This document shows, piece after piece, positions 1 through 8,330 of a stretch of DNA of 64,000 bases (its first letter is position 1; every line of letters begins with the position of its first letter). The stretch is from Agromyces allii (GTDB lineage: Bacteria; Actinomycetota; Actinomycetes; Actinomycetales; Microbacteriaceae). The stretch lies in contig NZ_WBIN01000008.1 of assembly GCF_009749385.1 (NCBI RefSeq), positions 238,790 through 302,789 of the forward strand. The letters are read 5' to 3'. The notes beneath the pieces are model-generated. The model did no database searches. It saw only the letters and a program-made list of their open reading frames with translations, and was not told where the DNA came from. The translations under genes were made by a program, and so were the position numbers.

Positions 1-539
1 AACTGCTCGGGGTCGAACTCGTCGGTCTGCGCGAAGCGCTCCCGTGCGGCGCGGCCCTCGCGTGCGGCGTGCAGCGCTCCGGGCGCGCGCATGCCCGCGA
101 ACCAGTCGAAGCGGTCGGTGAACGGCGCGATGCCGGCGAGGGTCGCGACGCCGAGCACGCGATCCGGATGCCGCGCCGCGCCCGCGAGCGCATGGGGCCC
201 GCCGCCCGACGCGCCCATCGCGTGGAACGTGTCGACGCCGAACGCGTCGGCCACCGCCACGGCATCGTCGGCCGCCGAGACGACGTCGCGGCCGGGCCGC
301 GGCGACGAGCCTCCGTACGAGGGTCGGGCGTACGAGATCACGCGGATGCCGCGCGCGGCCGCCGCGGCGACCACGGGCGCGAGCGGGGCCCCGGTCTGCG
401 GCGAGCCGTGGTGCCACATGAGCACCGGGCCGCCCGCGGCATCCGCTCGCCCGTCGGAACCGCCGGGCGCGACCCCGCCCGTGTCGTGGGCGCGCAGCAC
501 GCGGCCGTCGGGCAGGTTCACGTCGATCGAGGTCGGCAC
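1..539 (-). CDS. Alpha/beta hydrolase, C-terminus beyond window
   Basis: The gene runs off the left edge, so only about 179 N-terminal codons are visible. It begins at a GTG; TATGCT (546-551) lies 6 nt upstream, fitting a leaderless transcript and fixing the start. The translation shows HHGSP at residues 43-47 (oxyanion side) and the nucleophile elbow GASGGG with Ser111, as in cytoplasmic alpha/beta-fold esterases and epoxide-hydrolase-like enzymes. The catalytic Asp and His would be in the missing part. It is divergent from the EI24-type gene with 24 bp between starts, so the two promoters overlap. The substrate cannot be told. Confidence 0.85.
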   Translation of the reverse strand, partial: MPTSIDVNLPDGRVLRAHDTGGVAPGGSDGRADAAGGPVLMWHHGSPQTGAPLAPVVAAAAARGIRVISYARPSYGGSSPRPGRDVVSAADDAVAVADAFGVDTFHAMGASGGGPHALAGAARHPDRVLGVATLAGIAPFTDRFDWFAGMRAPGALHAAREGRAARERFAQTDEFDPEQ

Positions 540-563
540 CGGGCCAGCATAGGCTGATCGACG

Positions 564-1331
564 ATGATCGAACGGTTCCTGCTCGGGGTGCGCACGCTGC
601 TGCGCGGCTTCGGATTCTGGCGCCGGCAGCCCGGTGCGATGCTGCTCGGGCTCGTGCCCGCCGCGATCGTCTGGGTCGTCGTGCTCATCGGGCTCGTGGC
701 GCTCGGCGTGAGCCTGCCGAGCATCACCGTGTGGGCGACGCCGTTCGCCGCCGGATGGGTCGAGCCGTGGGCCTCGCTCACGCGCACGGCCATCGGCGCC
801 CTGCTGCTCGGCGGCGCGATCGTGCTCGCCGCCGTGACCTTCACGGGGCTCACCCTGCTCGTCGGCGACCCGTTCTACGAGCGCATCTGGTTGGCCGTCG
901 AGCAGGACCTGGGCGGCGAACCCACGGGCCGCGGCATCGGGTTCTGGCGTTCGGCCGGCGATGCGGTCGCGTTCATCGCGCTCGGCGTGCTCGTGTCGAT
1001 CGGGGTGGGCCTCAGCGGCTTCATCCCCGTCATCGGCGGCGTGCTCGCGCCCGTGCTCGGCGTGGTGCTCTCGGGGCGTCTGCTCGCTTGGGAGCTCACC
1101 GGCCGCGCGTTCGAGTCGCGCGGCATCCCCGCCGACGAGCGCCGGGCGCTGCTGCGCTCGCACCGCGCGCGCCTGCTCGGTTTCGGCGTGGCCACCCAGC
1201 TCTGCTTCATGGTGCCGCTCGGCGCGGTCTTCACGATGCCCGCGGCCGTCGCCGGAGCCACGATGCTCGCACGCGGCGTGCTCGACGACGCGGCGGCGAC
1301 GGCCGCGGCTGCGCATCCGCCGGTCGAGTAG
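564..1331 (+). CDS. EI24/CysZ-like membrane protein
   Basis: A 255-residue integral membrane protein with about four strongly hydrophobic segments (near residues 28-50, 70-95, 135-165 and 210-230). Its length and layout match the EI24 domain family, which includes the sulfate permease CysZ (about 250 residues). The start region FLLGVRTLLRGFGFWRR is typical of the family. No cysteine-biosynthesis genes lie nearby, so a sulfate role is not supported by context. The stop codon lies inside a TACTCGACCGG-type repeat (1320-1348), so the last residues PVE are encoded by repeat sequence. Confidence 0.85.
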   Translation: MIERFLLGVRTLLRGFGFWRRQPGAMLLGLVPAAIVWVVVLIGLVALGVSLPSITVWATPFAAGWVEPWASLTRTAIGALLLGGAIVLAAVTFTGLTLLVGDPFYERIWLAVEQDLGGEPTGRGIGFWRSAGDAVAFIALGVLVSIGVGLSGFIPVIGGVLAPVLGVVLSGRLLAWELTGRAFESRGIPADERRALLRSHRARLLGFGVATQLCFMVPLGAVFTMPAAVAGATMLARGVLDDAAATAAAAHPPVE

Positions 1332-1405
1332 CGAAGCGTATCGAGACCAGCCGCCTTCGCCCGCACGATGAGCCTCGAGACGGTGCCGGGGCGCCTACTC
1401 GACCG
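1320..1405. repeat. Inverted pair of TACTCGACCGG / GGTCTCGATAC repeats, likely bidirectional terminator
   Basis: The copy at 1320-1348 begins CCGGTCGAGTAG and ends ATCGAGACC. A reversed copy at 1374-1405 begins CTCGAGAC and ends TACTCGACCGG. The two face each other between convergent genes and both supply the stop codon and the final Pro-Val-Glu of their gene. The position suggests a hairpin terminator used from both sides; there is no U-tract. Confidence 0.65.
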
Positions 1406-1994
1406 GCGAGGGCGCGACGCCCTCGTAGAGCAGCACGGGCACCGGACCGAACGGTATCGAGCGCACGCGAAGGCGACGCACCTCGACGCCGGTGAACCCG
1501 GCCGCCTCGAGCTCGGGCTCGGGGTCGCGGTTCCAGTGGCATCCGTGATCGAGCCACGTCGTCACGGGCGTCGCCACGTTCTGCACGAGGCGCTTGAGCG
1601 TGCCGCGCGGGGCCGCGACGTGATCGACGAACACGACCCGGCCGCCCGGCACCAGCACGCGGCGAACCTCGGCGACGGCGGCCGCGACATCCGTCACCGA
1701 GCAGAGCACGTAGGTGCCGACGACCGCGTCGACCGAGCCGTCGGGCAGCGGGATGCGCTCGGCCGTCGCATCGAGCGGGGTCGTCGTGTGACGCCACTCG
1801 CGCGCCCGCTGCGCCAGCTCGGCGCGACGCCCGGCGTCGGGCTCGAGACCGGTCCACGAGACCTCGGGATGGAATGCGCCGAAGTTCTCGCCGTCGCCCG
1901 CGCCGATCTCGAGCACGCGGCCGCGCACGCGACCGATGAGCTCGCGCTCGAGGTCGTCGAGGTCGTCGTTGCTGATGGGCTCCACGTGCGGCAC
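1395..1994 (-). CDS. Class I SAM-dependent methyltransferase
   Basis: A 199-residue protein starting at GTG (VPHVEPISND). The Rossmann motif I LEIGAGDGENF and the later PLPDGSVDAVVGTYVLCSV and VLVPGGRVVFVDHV segments are those of a Methyltransf_11-type enzyme. Its FVDHV segment and C-terminal half (WNRDPEPELEAAGF) resemble the METTL7/UbiE-like group. The frame stays open far upstream, but that stretch overlaps the b-type cytochrome gene and reads as shadow, so I start at 1994. It lies 77 bp downstream of that gene on the same strand and may be co-transcribed. The acceptor substrate is unknown. Confidence 0.8.
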   Translation of the reverse strand: MPHVEPISNDDLDDLERELIGRVRGRVLEIGAGDGENFGAFHPEVSWTGLEPDAGRRAELAQRAREWRHTTTPLDATAERIPLPDGSVDAVVGTYVLCSVTDVAAAVAEVRRVLVPGGRVVFVDHVAAPRGTLKRLVQNVATPVTTWLDHGCHWNRDPEPELEAAGFTGVEVRRLRVRSIPFGPVPVLLYEGVAPSPVE

Positions 1995-2071
1995 GATACC
2001 CGCACGCACCGACGGCGGCACCGAGACCGGCGCCTGCACCGGTGCCCAGGCCGACGGCCAGGGCGAACGCC

Positions 2072-3013
2072 TCAGCCGCGGACCGTGCCGCCCTTGGCTG
2101 CGATGCGCTTCAGGAGCGGCGGCTTCGCGAGCACCCAGGCGACCGCCATCACGATGACCGAGAACGCGAACACCGCGAACCCGAGCCAGTCGTCGGCGTC
2201 GCGGGCGGTGTACATCTGGTTGAGCTTGCGCACGGCTCCGGTGGTGAGCACGAGCACGACGTGCACGAACACGAACCCGAGGAAGAAGATCATCGTCGGG
2301 TAGTGCAGGCGGCGCGCCAGCTTCTCGGGGAACGCCCGCACGAGCGCCCCCTCCGGCGGCCAGACCGACGAGAGGCGCAGGCCCGTGAGGATCGCGAGCG
2401 GCGACGCGATGAACACGATCGCGAAGTACGCGATCTGCTGGAGCGAGTTGTAGACGACCCAGGAGTTCTCGGTCGGCCAGTCGAGCGACGCGTACTGCAG
2501 TGCGGCCGAGATCGCGTTCGGCACGACCGCCCAGTCGGTGGGCACGATGCGCAGCCACTGGCCGGTCGCGAAGAGCAGCACGACGTAGACGACGCCGTTC
2601 AGCACCCAGAGCGCGTCGAGCCAGAGGTGGAACCAGAGGAAGATGCCGAGGCGGCGCGGCGCGCGCTTCGTGCGCGGCCAGCGCGTGTTGTCACGCGTGA
2701 AGAACCCGGGAGGCCGCTGCTTCGAGCGGAGCTGGAACCCCGTGCGCACGACGAGCAGGAGGAAGAACGAGTTCAGGAAGTGCTGCCAGCCGAGCCAGGC
2801 CGGGATGCCGACGGGCGTGCCCGCGGGCGGTTCGACGATGCCCGGGTAGGTCTCGATGAAGTCTGCACCGCCGGGCGTGCCGCGCAGCCAGCGCGCGACG
2901 AGCACGACGACGACCACGGCGGCCACCGAGATCAGCGCGGTCCAGCCGACGAGGCGTCGTCGTTCGCGCACCCAGTCCGCGACGCGGGAGGCCTTCGAGG
3001 TGGTCTCGGTCAT
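2072..3013 (-). CDS. Cytochrome b/b6 (b561-like) membrane protein
   Basis: A 313-residue membrane protein with an N-terminal anchor (about residues 23-42) and four further membrane segments. Histidines sit in the helices at WQHFLNSFF, FHLWLDALW and HYPTMIFFLGFVFVHVV, the pattern of heme-ligating residues in the bacterial cytochrome b561/Ni-hydrogenase cytochrome b fold (PF01292 type). It probably carries electrons between quinone and an extracytoplasmic oxidoreductase. No molybdopterin partner is inside the window. Its start is 106 bp from the end of the TetR gene upstream. Confidence 0.82.
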   Translation of the reverse strand: MTETTSKASRVADWVRERRRLVGWTALISVAAVVVVVLVARWLRGTPGGADFIETYPGIVEPPAGTPVGIPAWLGWQHFLNSFFLLLVVRTGFQLRSKQRPPGFFTRDNTRWPRTKRAPRRLGIFLWFHLWLDALWVLNGVVYVVLLFATGQWLRIVPTDWAVVPNAISAALQYASLDWPTENSWVVYNSLQQIAYFAIVFIASPLAILTGLRLSSVWPPEGALVRAFPEKLARRLHYPTMIFFLGFVFVHVVLVLTTGAVRKLNQMYTARDADDWLGFAVFAFSVIVMAVAWVLAKPPLLKRIAAKGGTVRG

Positions 3014-3119
3014 CGCGCGGTGGAGTCCTTCCGAAGGGGTGGGATGCCTCGACGATAGCGCCGCGACCTGAGCGGCGCGAAGTCGACGCGAAACAGGGTG
3101 CCACAGATCAGGAGCGCGT

Positions 3120-3701
3120 TCAGGCCGCGAGCCCCGCGGCCTGTCGCGCCGCGCCGACGAAGGCGGGACGCACGCGCTCCCAGCCGTCGAGGTAGCCGCC
3201 CACCATGGCGGCGTCGCGGAGCAGCACGAGCTGGCCGGCCGCGACCTCGGGGTCGCTCGAGCCGGCGCCGGTGAGCAGCGCCTCGAGCGTGCCCCTGAAC
3301 CAGGCGCGGTGCTCCCCCACGGCGACGCGCACGCCGCTGTCGGCCTCGGGGTACTCGGCGGCCGCGTTGATGAAGGGGCAGCCGCGCGTGTGCAGTCTGG
3401 CGACGTCGTCGGCCAGGCCCTCGATCACGAGTTCGAGGAGCTGCCCGGGGTCGTCGGTCGCCTCGCCCGCGCGGTCGAACGCGTCTCGGATCGTCGCGTC
3501 CTCAACCCCGAGGTAGGCCTCGACGAGGTCCTCCTTGCTCGGGAAGTGCCGGTAGAACGTGGCGCGCGTGACGCCGGCCTCGCCGATGATGCGGTCGACG
3601 CCGACGGCGTGGATGCCCTCGCGGTAGAAGAGCTCGGAGGCAGTGGCGAGCAGCTTCTCGCGGGCGACGGAGGTGCCGGTAGCGGTCGTTCGTATTGCCA
3701 T
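3120..3701 (-). CDS. TetR/AcrR family repressor
   Basis: A 193-residue regulator with an N-terminal TetR helix-turn-helix (AVGVDRIIGEAGVTRATFYR, about residues 32-51) followed by HFPSKEDLVEAYL, and a variable ligand-binding half containing a Cys (TRGCPF). It is divergent from an alpha/beta hydrolase. The 134-bp gap holds two related operator-like sequences, so it probably represses both genes. TATCAT (3709-3714) lies 7 nt before the ATG, indicating a leaderless mRNA. Confidence 0.92.
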   Translation of the reverse strand: MAIRTTATGTSVAREKLLATASELFYREGIHAVGVDRIIGEAGVTRATFYRHFPSKEDLVEAYLGVEDATIRDAFDRAGEATDDPGQLLELVIEGLADDVARLHTRGCPFINAAAEYPEADSGVRVAVGEHRAWFRGTLEALLTGAGSSDPEVAAGQLVLLRDAAMVGGYLDGWERVRPAFVGAARQAAGLAA

Positions 3702-3710
3702 GTTGTAAAT

Positions 3711-3728
3711 GATAGAACGATCTTTCTC
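3711..3728. promoter_or_regulatory. Operator-like site 1 for the TetR regulator
   Basis: GATAGAACGATCTTTCTC contains the half site TAGAACGAT found in inverted orientation at 3781-3798. It overlaps the predicted -10 (3709-3714) of the TetR gene, which would give autorepression. Confidence 0.6.
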
Positions 3729-3735
3729 TTTTTGC

Positions 3736-3765
3736 TTGACACGGGCTGTGAATCTGGTCTACCTT
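3736..3765 (+). promoter_or_regulatory. Promoter of the hydrolase gene (TTGACA-N18-TACCTT)
   Basis: A perfect -35 TTGACA (3736-3741) is followed after 18 nt by TACCTT (3760-3765), a TANNNT -10. It lies between the two operator-like sites and about 70 bp before the ATG. Confidence 0.65.
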
Positions 3766-3798
3766 GAGATCCATCAAGAAGTAGACCAATCGTTCTAC
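3756..3798. promoter_or_regulatory. Operator-like site 2 and nested inverted repeats
   Basis: GTAGACCAATCGTTCTAC (3781-3798) is an imperfect palindrome matching 7 of 9 positions per arm. GGTCTAC (3756-3762) pairs perfectly with GTAGACC (3781-3787), and inside them CTTGA (3763-3767) pairs with TCAAG (3774-3778). The repeats cover the -10 and transcription start of the hydrolase promoter. Confidence 0.6.
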
Positions 3799-3835
3799 TT
3801 ACATCGCAGTCAGTTCGAATTCAGGAGAAGGCATC

Positions 3836-4666
3836 ATGACCACCACCGACAAAACCCCGATCGTCCTCGTCCACGGCCTCTGGATGACCCCCAAGAGCTG
3901 GGACACCTGGGCCGAGTACTTCGAAGCCCGCGGTCACCGCGTGATCCGCCCGGGATGGCCCGGCATCGACGACCGCGACGTCGCCGACATCCGCTCGAAC
4001 CCCGACGCGCTGAAGGGCATCGGCCTGTTCGAGATCGCCGACCACTACGAGCGCATCATCCGCGAACTGCCCGTCAAGCCGATCATCATGGGCCACTCGT
4101 TCGGCGGCGTGCTCATCCAGATGCTCGCCGACCGCGACCTCGGCTCCGCCTACGTCGCCGTCACGCCCGGCCAGACCGCCGGCATCACGACGCTGCCGCC
4201 GTCGACGCTCCGCACCGGCTTCCCGATCCTCTCCAACCCGTTCGGCAAGAACGGCGCCAAGCCGATCTCGAAGGCCCACTTCCACTTCACGTTCGGCAAC
4301 GACCTCAGCCGCGAGGCGTCCGACGCGCTCTGGGAGCAGTACGCCGTGAACTCCTACAACCGGGTGTTCTTCGAGGGCGTCGCGGCCGCGTTCAACGAGA
4401 AGGGCGGCGTCACGCACGTGAACTACGGCAAGACCGACCGCGCTCCCCTGCTCATCATCACGGGCGAGATCGACCACGTCGTGCCGCCGGCCATCGGCAA
4501 GGCGATCCTCAAGAAGTACCGCGACTCGGGCAGCCCCTCGCTCGTCGAGTACAAGGAGTACGCCGGCCGCACCCACCGCATCGTCAGCCAGGACGGCTGG
4601 CAGGAGGTCGCCGCAGACGCCCTCGCCTGGGCCGAGGCGCACGACACCAACGCCGCCACCGTGTGA
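3836..4666 (+). CDS. Alpha/beta hydrolase under TetR control
   Basis: A 276-residue soluble alpha/beta hydrolase. VLVHGLW near residue 11 forms the oxyanion loop, GHSFGG carries the nucleophile Ser88, ITGEIDHVVP gives the likely acid Asp, and GRTHRI the likely catalytic His. Good Shine-Dalgarno AGGAGAAG precedes the ATG. Divergent from a TetR regulator with matching operators on both sides of a TTGACA promoter, so expression is probably induced by a small molecule that may be the substrate. The sequence resembles esterases/haloperoxidase-like hydrolases; the substrate is unknown. Confidence 0.9.
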   Translation: MTTTDKTPIVLVHGLWMTPKSWDTWAEYFEARGHRVIRPGWPGIDDRDVADIRSNPDALKGIGLFEIADHYERIIRELPVKPIIMGHSFGGVLIQMLADRDLGSAYVAVTPGQTAGITTLPPSTLRTGFPILSNPFGKNGAKPISKAHFHFTFGNDLSREASDALWEQYAVNSYNRVFFEGVAAAFNEKGGVTHVNYGKTDRAPLLIITGEIDHVVPPAIGKAILKKYRDSGSPSLVEYKEYAGRTHRIVSQDGWQEVAADALAWAEAHDTNAATV

Positions 4667-4703
4667 GCGGATGCCGCGTCGCACCGCTCGCACCGAACCA
4701 CAC

Positions 4704-4736
4704 GATGCCCGCACCGGCCGCGCCGGGGCGGGCATC
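4704..4736. terminator. Hairpin between convergent genes
   Basis: GATGCCCGC (4704-4712) pairs perfectly with GCGGGCATC (4728-4736), a 9-bp stem. It lies between the hydrolase stop and the convergent gene's stop. No U-tract follows. Confidence 0.5.
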
Positions 4737-4762
4737 GGCGCGTCGCCGGAGATTGCTGGCGC

Positions 4763-5317
4763 TCAGGCGCCCTCGGCCGACTGGTCGGCTGACGGGAGCC
4801 CGACCAGGTCGGGCACCGACATCGGCACGCGCGGCAGCCACGCCTGCACCTCGGGCCACGCCCGCCCCGTCGGCAGCCGCCGCAGCAGGGCGGCGAGCGA
4901 GGCATCGGCCGACGGCCACGGGATGACCCGGGTCGGCGACTCCGCGGCGAGCACGCCCAACCACCAGTGCTTCCACGTCACGGGCAGCACCTCGGGGTGC
5001 AGCACCACGTAGTAGTCGGGCACGCTGATCTCACGCCGGCCCGCGGCATCCATCGCCCGTTCGATCTCGAGCTCGAGCACGCCGAACGTCGACTGGTCGT
5101 CGAAGAACTCGACCCACGCCGCGGCGACATGGCCGAGCGGATCGTGGTCGTGCACCACGTACGGCGCCGACGTCGACGCCGACCAGCGGGCGACCTCGTC
5201 ATCGGTCGCATCGGCCAGGCTCGCGGCCTGCACGTTCGCGAACCGCTCGATCGAGCGGATGGCCTGCGACGCCTCGTCGCCGACCACGACCAGGGTCGTG
5301 CTGCCCGGTGGCTCCAT
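4763..5317 (-). CDS. Hypothetical protein, 184 residues
   Basis: I do not recognise this family. The protein is soluble, acidic and Trp-rich, with a motif PVTWKHWWLGVLA and a Pro-rich C-terminus. There is no signal peptide or membrane segment. The start is supported by TAGACT (5324-5329), 6 nt before the ATG, i.e. a leaderless promoter. Codon use matches its neighbours, so it is probably real. Convergent with the TetR-controlled hydrolase. Confidence 0.75.
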   Translation of the reverse strand: MEPPGSTTLVVVGDEASQAIRSIERFANVQAASLADATDDEVARWSASTSAPYVVHDHDPLGHVAAAWVEFFDDQSTFGVLELEIERAMDAAGRREISVPDYYVVLHPEVLPVTWKHWWLGVLAAESPTRVIPWPSADASLAALLRRLPTGRAWPEVQAWLPRVPMSVPDLVGLPSADQSAEGA

Positions 5318-5402
5318 TTTCGGAGTCTACGTCTGCGCCCCGGCCGTGACACCACCGGCGCGCGATCCGACTCCGAACCGAAACACGGCCGACGCAGGAG
5401 GG

Positions 5403-6014
5403 CTACGCGGCGCGCTCGGCCTCTGCGGCACGGCGCTCGATCGCGACCGCGGCCTCGAGGTACGGAACGCCGCCGATCGAGCGCACATGCCACGCGGCGT
5501 TCGCGTACTGCACGACCGAGGACGACAGGTTCTCGAACCGCGGGTAGTGCCGCGGTTCGTGACCGGAGATGGCCGCAAGCGTCTGCCGGATGAACCCGCC
5601 ATGGGCGACGACGAGCACGTGCCGGCCCTCGTGGTCGGCGGCGATGCGGTGCAGCCCGCGCATGCCGCGCGCCGAGACCTCGTGGTCGGGCTCCTTGCCG
5701 GGGATCACCCGGTCGGGCCAGTGCGTCGCGACCTCGCTCCAGCTGATGCCCTCGGCCTCGCCGTACTCCTGCTCGAGCAGTTCGTCGTAGGTGCCCGTGA
5801 TCGGCAGGTCGAGCGCGTCGGCGAGGATCTCGGCGGTCTCGCGGGCACGGCCGAGCGGCGAGCTCACGACGGCCTCCCAGTAGCCTCCGGCGTAGGCGGA
5901 TGCCGCGGCTCGCGCCTGCGCACGGCCAACGGCGTTCAGCGGGATGTCGGTGCGTCCCTGCAGTCGTCCGGCGAAGTTCCAATCGGTCTGACCGTGGCGG
6001 ATGAGGGCGAGCAT
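5403..6014 (-). CDS. Histidine phosphatase family protein
   Basis: A 203-residue member of the phosphoglycerate-mutase-like branch. LIRHGQTDWN at residues 4-13 holds the phosphohistidine, SSPLGRARETAE the conserved Arg, EYGEAEGISW the acid region, and VVAHGGFIR the second His. Such enzymes hydrolyse phosphomonoesters; specificity (phosphoglycerate, alpha-ribazole phosphate, sugar phosphate) cannot be read from sequence. TATGCT (6021-6026) sits 6 nt before the ATG, a leaderless promoter. Confidence 0.92.
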   Translation of the reverse strand: MLALIRHGQTDWNFAGRLQGRTDIPLNAVGRAQARAAASAYAGGYWEAVVSSPLGRARETAEILADALDLPITGTYDELLEQEYGEAEGISWSEVATHWPDRVIPGKEPDHEVSARGMRGLHRIAADHEGRHVLVVAHGGFIRQTLAAISGHEPRHYPRFENLSSSVVQYANAAWHVRSIGGVPYLEAAVAIERRAAEAERAA

Positions 6015-6112
6015 CGTTCCAGCATATGAGCGTGCGGCTGAGCGGATCCTGCGCACGGGCGCGCGCCCGGAGGTCGTTGCACGACCGTGACCCGGCTCGC
6101 CGAACCGGGTGC

Positions 6113-6553
6113 TCAGTCGGAGCCGCCGCCCATCGTGTTCGTGCCGTCGGAGAGGATCGGCGAGATGAGCCCGAACACGTTGTGGTCGGGGTCGAGCAGG
6201 TAACCGACGCGTCCGATGCCCTGCATGTCGTCGAGCGGGAGCGCCTCGATCGCGCCGAGCTCGAGGCCCTTCGCGAAGACCGCGTCGATGTCCTCGACGC
6301 CGATCACGATGTCGGCGCCGGTGACGGGTGCGCCCACCTCGGGTTGCGGCCCCATGCGCTGCGTGAGCCCGCCGTTGATGCCGAGGCCCGGTTCGCCGGC
6401 GGCGTTGCCGATGGCGCCCTCGCCCGTGTCGATCGACCAGTACGGGATGTCGCCGAACTGGGTGAATCGCCACCCGAGCAGTTCGGAGTAGAAGTCGATG
6501 AGCTTCTGCGGCTCCGACGCGTGGATCTCGAAGTGCACGACGAGGCTGGCCAT
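6113..6553 (-). CDS. VOC family protein (glyoxalase fold)
   Basis: A 146-residue protein beginning MASLVVHFEIHASEPQKLIDFY, the usual start of a VOC domain, with a second betaalphabeta module ending in GYLLDPDHNVFGLI. GGGGGAG Shine-Dalgarno precedes the chosen ATG; an in-frame start 99 nt upstream gives an Arg/Ala-rich extension that is likely spurious. Members are metal-dependent lyases, isomerases, dioxygenases or binding proteins. It lies between the phosphatase and DNA ligase genes, without evident functional link. Confidence 0.88.
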   Translation of the reverse strand: MASLVVHFEIHASEPQKLIDFYSELLGWRFTQFGDIPYWSIDTGEGAIGNAAGEPGLGINGGLTQRMGPQPEVGAPVTGADIVIGVEDIDAVFAKGLELGAIEALPLDDMQGIGRVGYLLDPDHNVFGLISPILSDGTNTMGGGSD

Positions 6554-6661
6554 GATCTCCCCCAGTGTCCGGTCGGGCGCGGCCCCCGCCGCCGCCCGAT
6601 ACGCGCAGGGTACGCCCGACGCGCCCCGGCGGCCACCCGCCGCGGCGGCCACCCGCTGCGG

Positions 6662-8191
6662 CTACCCGCGGAGGAGTGCGCGCAGCGTCTGGATGGTGTC
6701 GGCCTCGGCGGCGGGCTTGTCGTCGCGGTAGCGCTTGACGCGCGCGAAGCGCAGCGCGATGCCGCCCGGGTAGCGGCTCGACCGCTGCACGCCGTCGATC
6801 GCGATCTCGACCACCGTGACGGGTTCGACGAACACCGTGCTCGCGGTGCGCCGGGTCTCGATCTCGGGGAACCGCTCGGTCTGCCATCGCAGCAGTTCGT
6901 CGGTGAGCCCCTTGAACGTCTTGCCGACCATGACGAAGGAGCCCGGCTCGCCGAACTCGCCGACCGGATCGAGCGCCCCGAGGTGCAGGTTCGAGAGCAG
7001 GCCCGTGCGCCGACCCGAACCCCATTCGCACGCGAGCACGACGAGGTCGTAGGTGAGCACGGGCTTGACCTTGATCCAGCTCGCGCCCCGGCGGCCGGCG
7101 GCGTAGGGCGCGTCGATCGCCTTCACGACGACGCCCTCCTGACCGGCGGCGAGCGCCTCGCGCGACACCCGCTCGGCGACCTCGGGCTCGGCCGTGATCT
7201 CGCCGGGGATGCGGTGCTCGGGGGCGATGCGCGCGAGCTCGGCGATGCGCGTCGAGAGCGGCTCGTCGAGCAGGTCGCGTCCGTCGACGTGCAGCACGTC
7301 GAAGAACCACGGATGCAGCAGGGTCTCGCGCGCGGCATCGGCGCCGAAGCGCGACATGGTCTCTTGGAACGGTCGCGGCCCGCCGTCTTCGTCGAGCGCG
7401 AGCGTCTCGCCGTCGAGGATCACGTCGCGCACGGGCAGCGCGCGCACGACGTCGACGACCTCGGGCAACCGATGCGTCACGTCGGCGAGGTTGCGCGTGA
7501 ACACGCGGACGTCGTCGCCCCGGCGGTGCACCTGGATGCGCGCGCCGTCGAGCTTGTACTCGACCGACGCCTCGCCCGTGGTCTCGACGGCCGCCGCGGC
7601 GCTCGGCGCGGTCGCCGCGAGCATGGGCTGCACCGGTCGCCCGACCACGAGTCCGACGGCCTCGAGGTCGTCGATCGTGCCCGTGAGGGCGAGCAGCGCC
7701 GTGGCGCCGAGGTCGCCCTGGAGCATGGCCGCCCGTCGCACGCTCGCGGCCGGGCGGTCGGCGGCCTTCGCGACCGCGTCGGCGAGCACGCCCTCGAGCG
7801 CGCCCGTGCGCATCTCGCCGAGCAGCGCCCTGGCGATGAACTCCTGCTCGTCGGCCGTCGCCGCCGCGAGCAGGTCGTGCAGCTCGCGGGTGCGGTCGAG
7901 GCTCGATCCGGTTCCGGATGCCGCGGCCAGCCGTTCGAACGCGGCGTCGAGGTCGCCGATGGTCAGCGTGGCCTCGGCCGCCGGTTCGACCGACGCCGTG
8001 GCCGACGCGACGCCGCGCCACCCGACGCCGAGCCGCCCCTGACGCGGCTTGCCCACGAGCAGGCCCACCGCGGGCTCGACCTCGTCGGGCTCGAGCCGCG
8101 CCAGCACTGCGGCGAGCGCCTCGATCTTCGCCAGCCGCGAGCGGGTCGCGGTGACGGTCTGGGCGGTGGTGACGAGCTCGGCGAGCAGCAC
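6662..8191 (-). CDS. ligB: ATP-dependent DNA ligase (LigB type)
   Basis: A 509-residue ATP-dependent ligase that seals nicks through a lysyl-AMP intermediate. The N-terminal part (about residues 1-190) is the helical DNA-binding domain. EYKLDGARIQVH holds the adenylated Lys213 (motif I). EGVVVKAIDAPY (motif IV) and SWIKVKP (motif V) follow, then an OB-fold ending FARVKRYRDDK. Length matches the mycobacterial LigB group (about 507), not the multidomain LigD; no Ku gene is nearby. I start at GTG 8191 rather than 42 nt upstream because family members begin there and GAGACT (8198-8203) lies 6 nt before it. Probably accessory to NAD-dependent LigA in repair. Confidence 0.92.
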   Translation of the reverse strand: MLLAELVTTAQTVTATRSRLAKIEALAAVLARLEPDEVEPAVGLLVGKPRQGRLGVGWRGVASATASVEPAAEATLTIGDLDAAFERLAAASGTGSSLDRTRELHDLLAAATADEQEFIARALLGEMRTGALEGVLADAVAKAADRPAASVRRAAMLQGDLGATALLALTGTIDDLEAVGLVVGRPVQPMLAATAPSAAAAVETTGEASVEYKLDGARIQVHRRGDDVRVFTRNLADVTHRLPEVVDVVRALPVRDVILDGETLALDEDGGPRPFQETMSRFGADAARETLLHPWFFDVLHVDGRDLLDEPLSTRIAELARIAPEHRIPGEITAEPEVAERVSREALAAGQEGVVVKAIDAPYAAGRRGASWIKVKPVLTYDLVVLACEWGSGRRTGLLSNLHLGALDPVGEFGEPGSFVMVGKTFKGLTDELLRWQTERFPEIETRRTASTVFVEPVTVVEIAIDGVQRSSRYPGGIALRFARVKRYRDDKPAAEADTIQTLRALLRG

Positions 8192-8330
8192 GGGGTCAGT
8201 CTCGCACCGACCGCCGACGTCGGCAGCGGCCACGGACGGCGGCGCCCCGCCGGACGACGTTCACCGACATCCACTCGCCCGACGAGCGCCGCCGCCACTA
8301 CTCTGGGCGAACCCGATCTGAGGAGTCGAC

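Noticed and set aside
1995..2558. A long upstream extension of the methyltransferase frame (to 2558)
   Set aside because: It lies antisense-free but in another frame of the cytochrome b gene and is Arg/Ala-rich low-quality sequence; the GTG at 1994 gives the normal family length.
6662..8191. Ligase considered as LigD/NHEJ enzyme
   Set aside because: No polymerase or phosphoesterase domain, no Ku gene nearby, and the N-terminal DNA-binding domain is of the LigB type.
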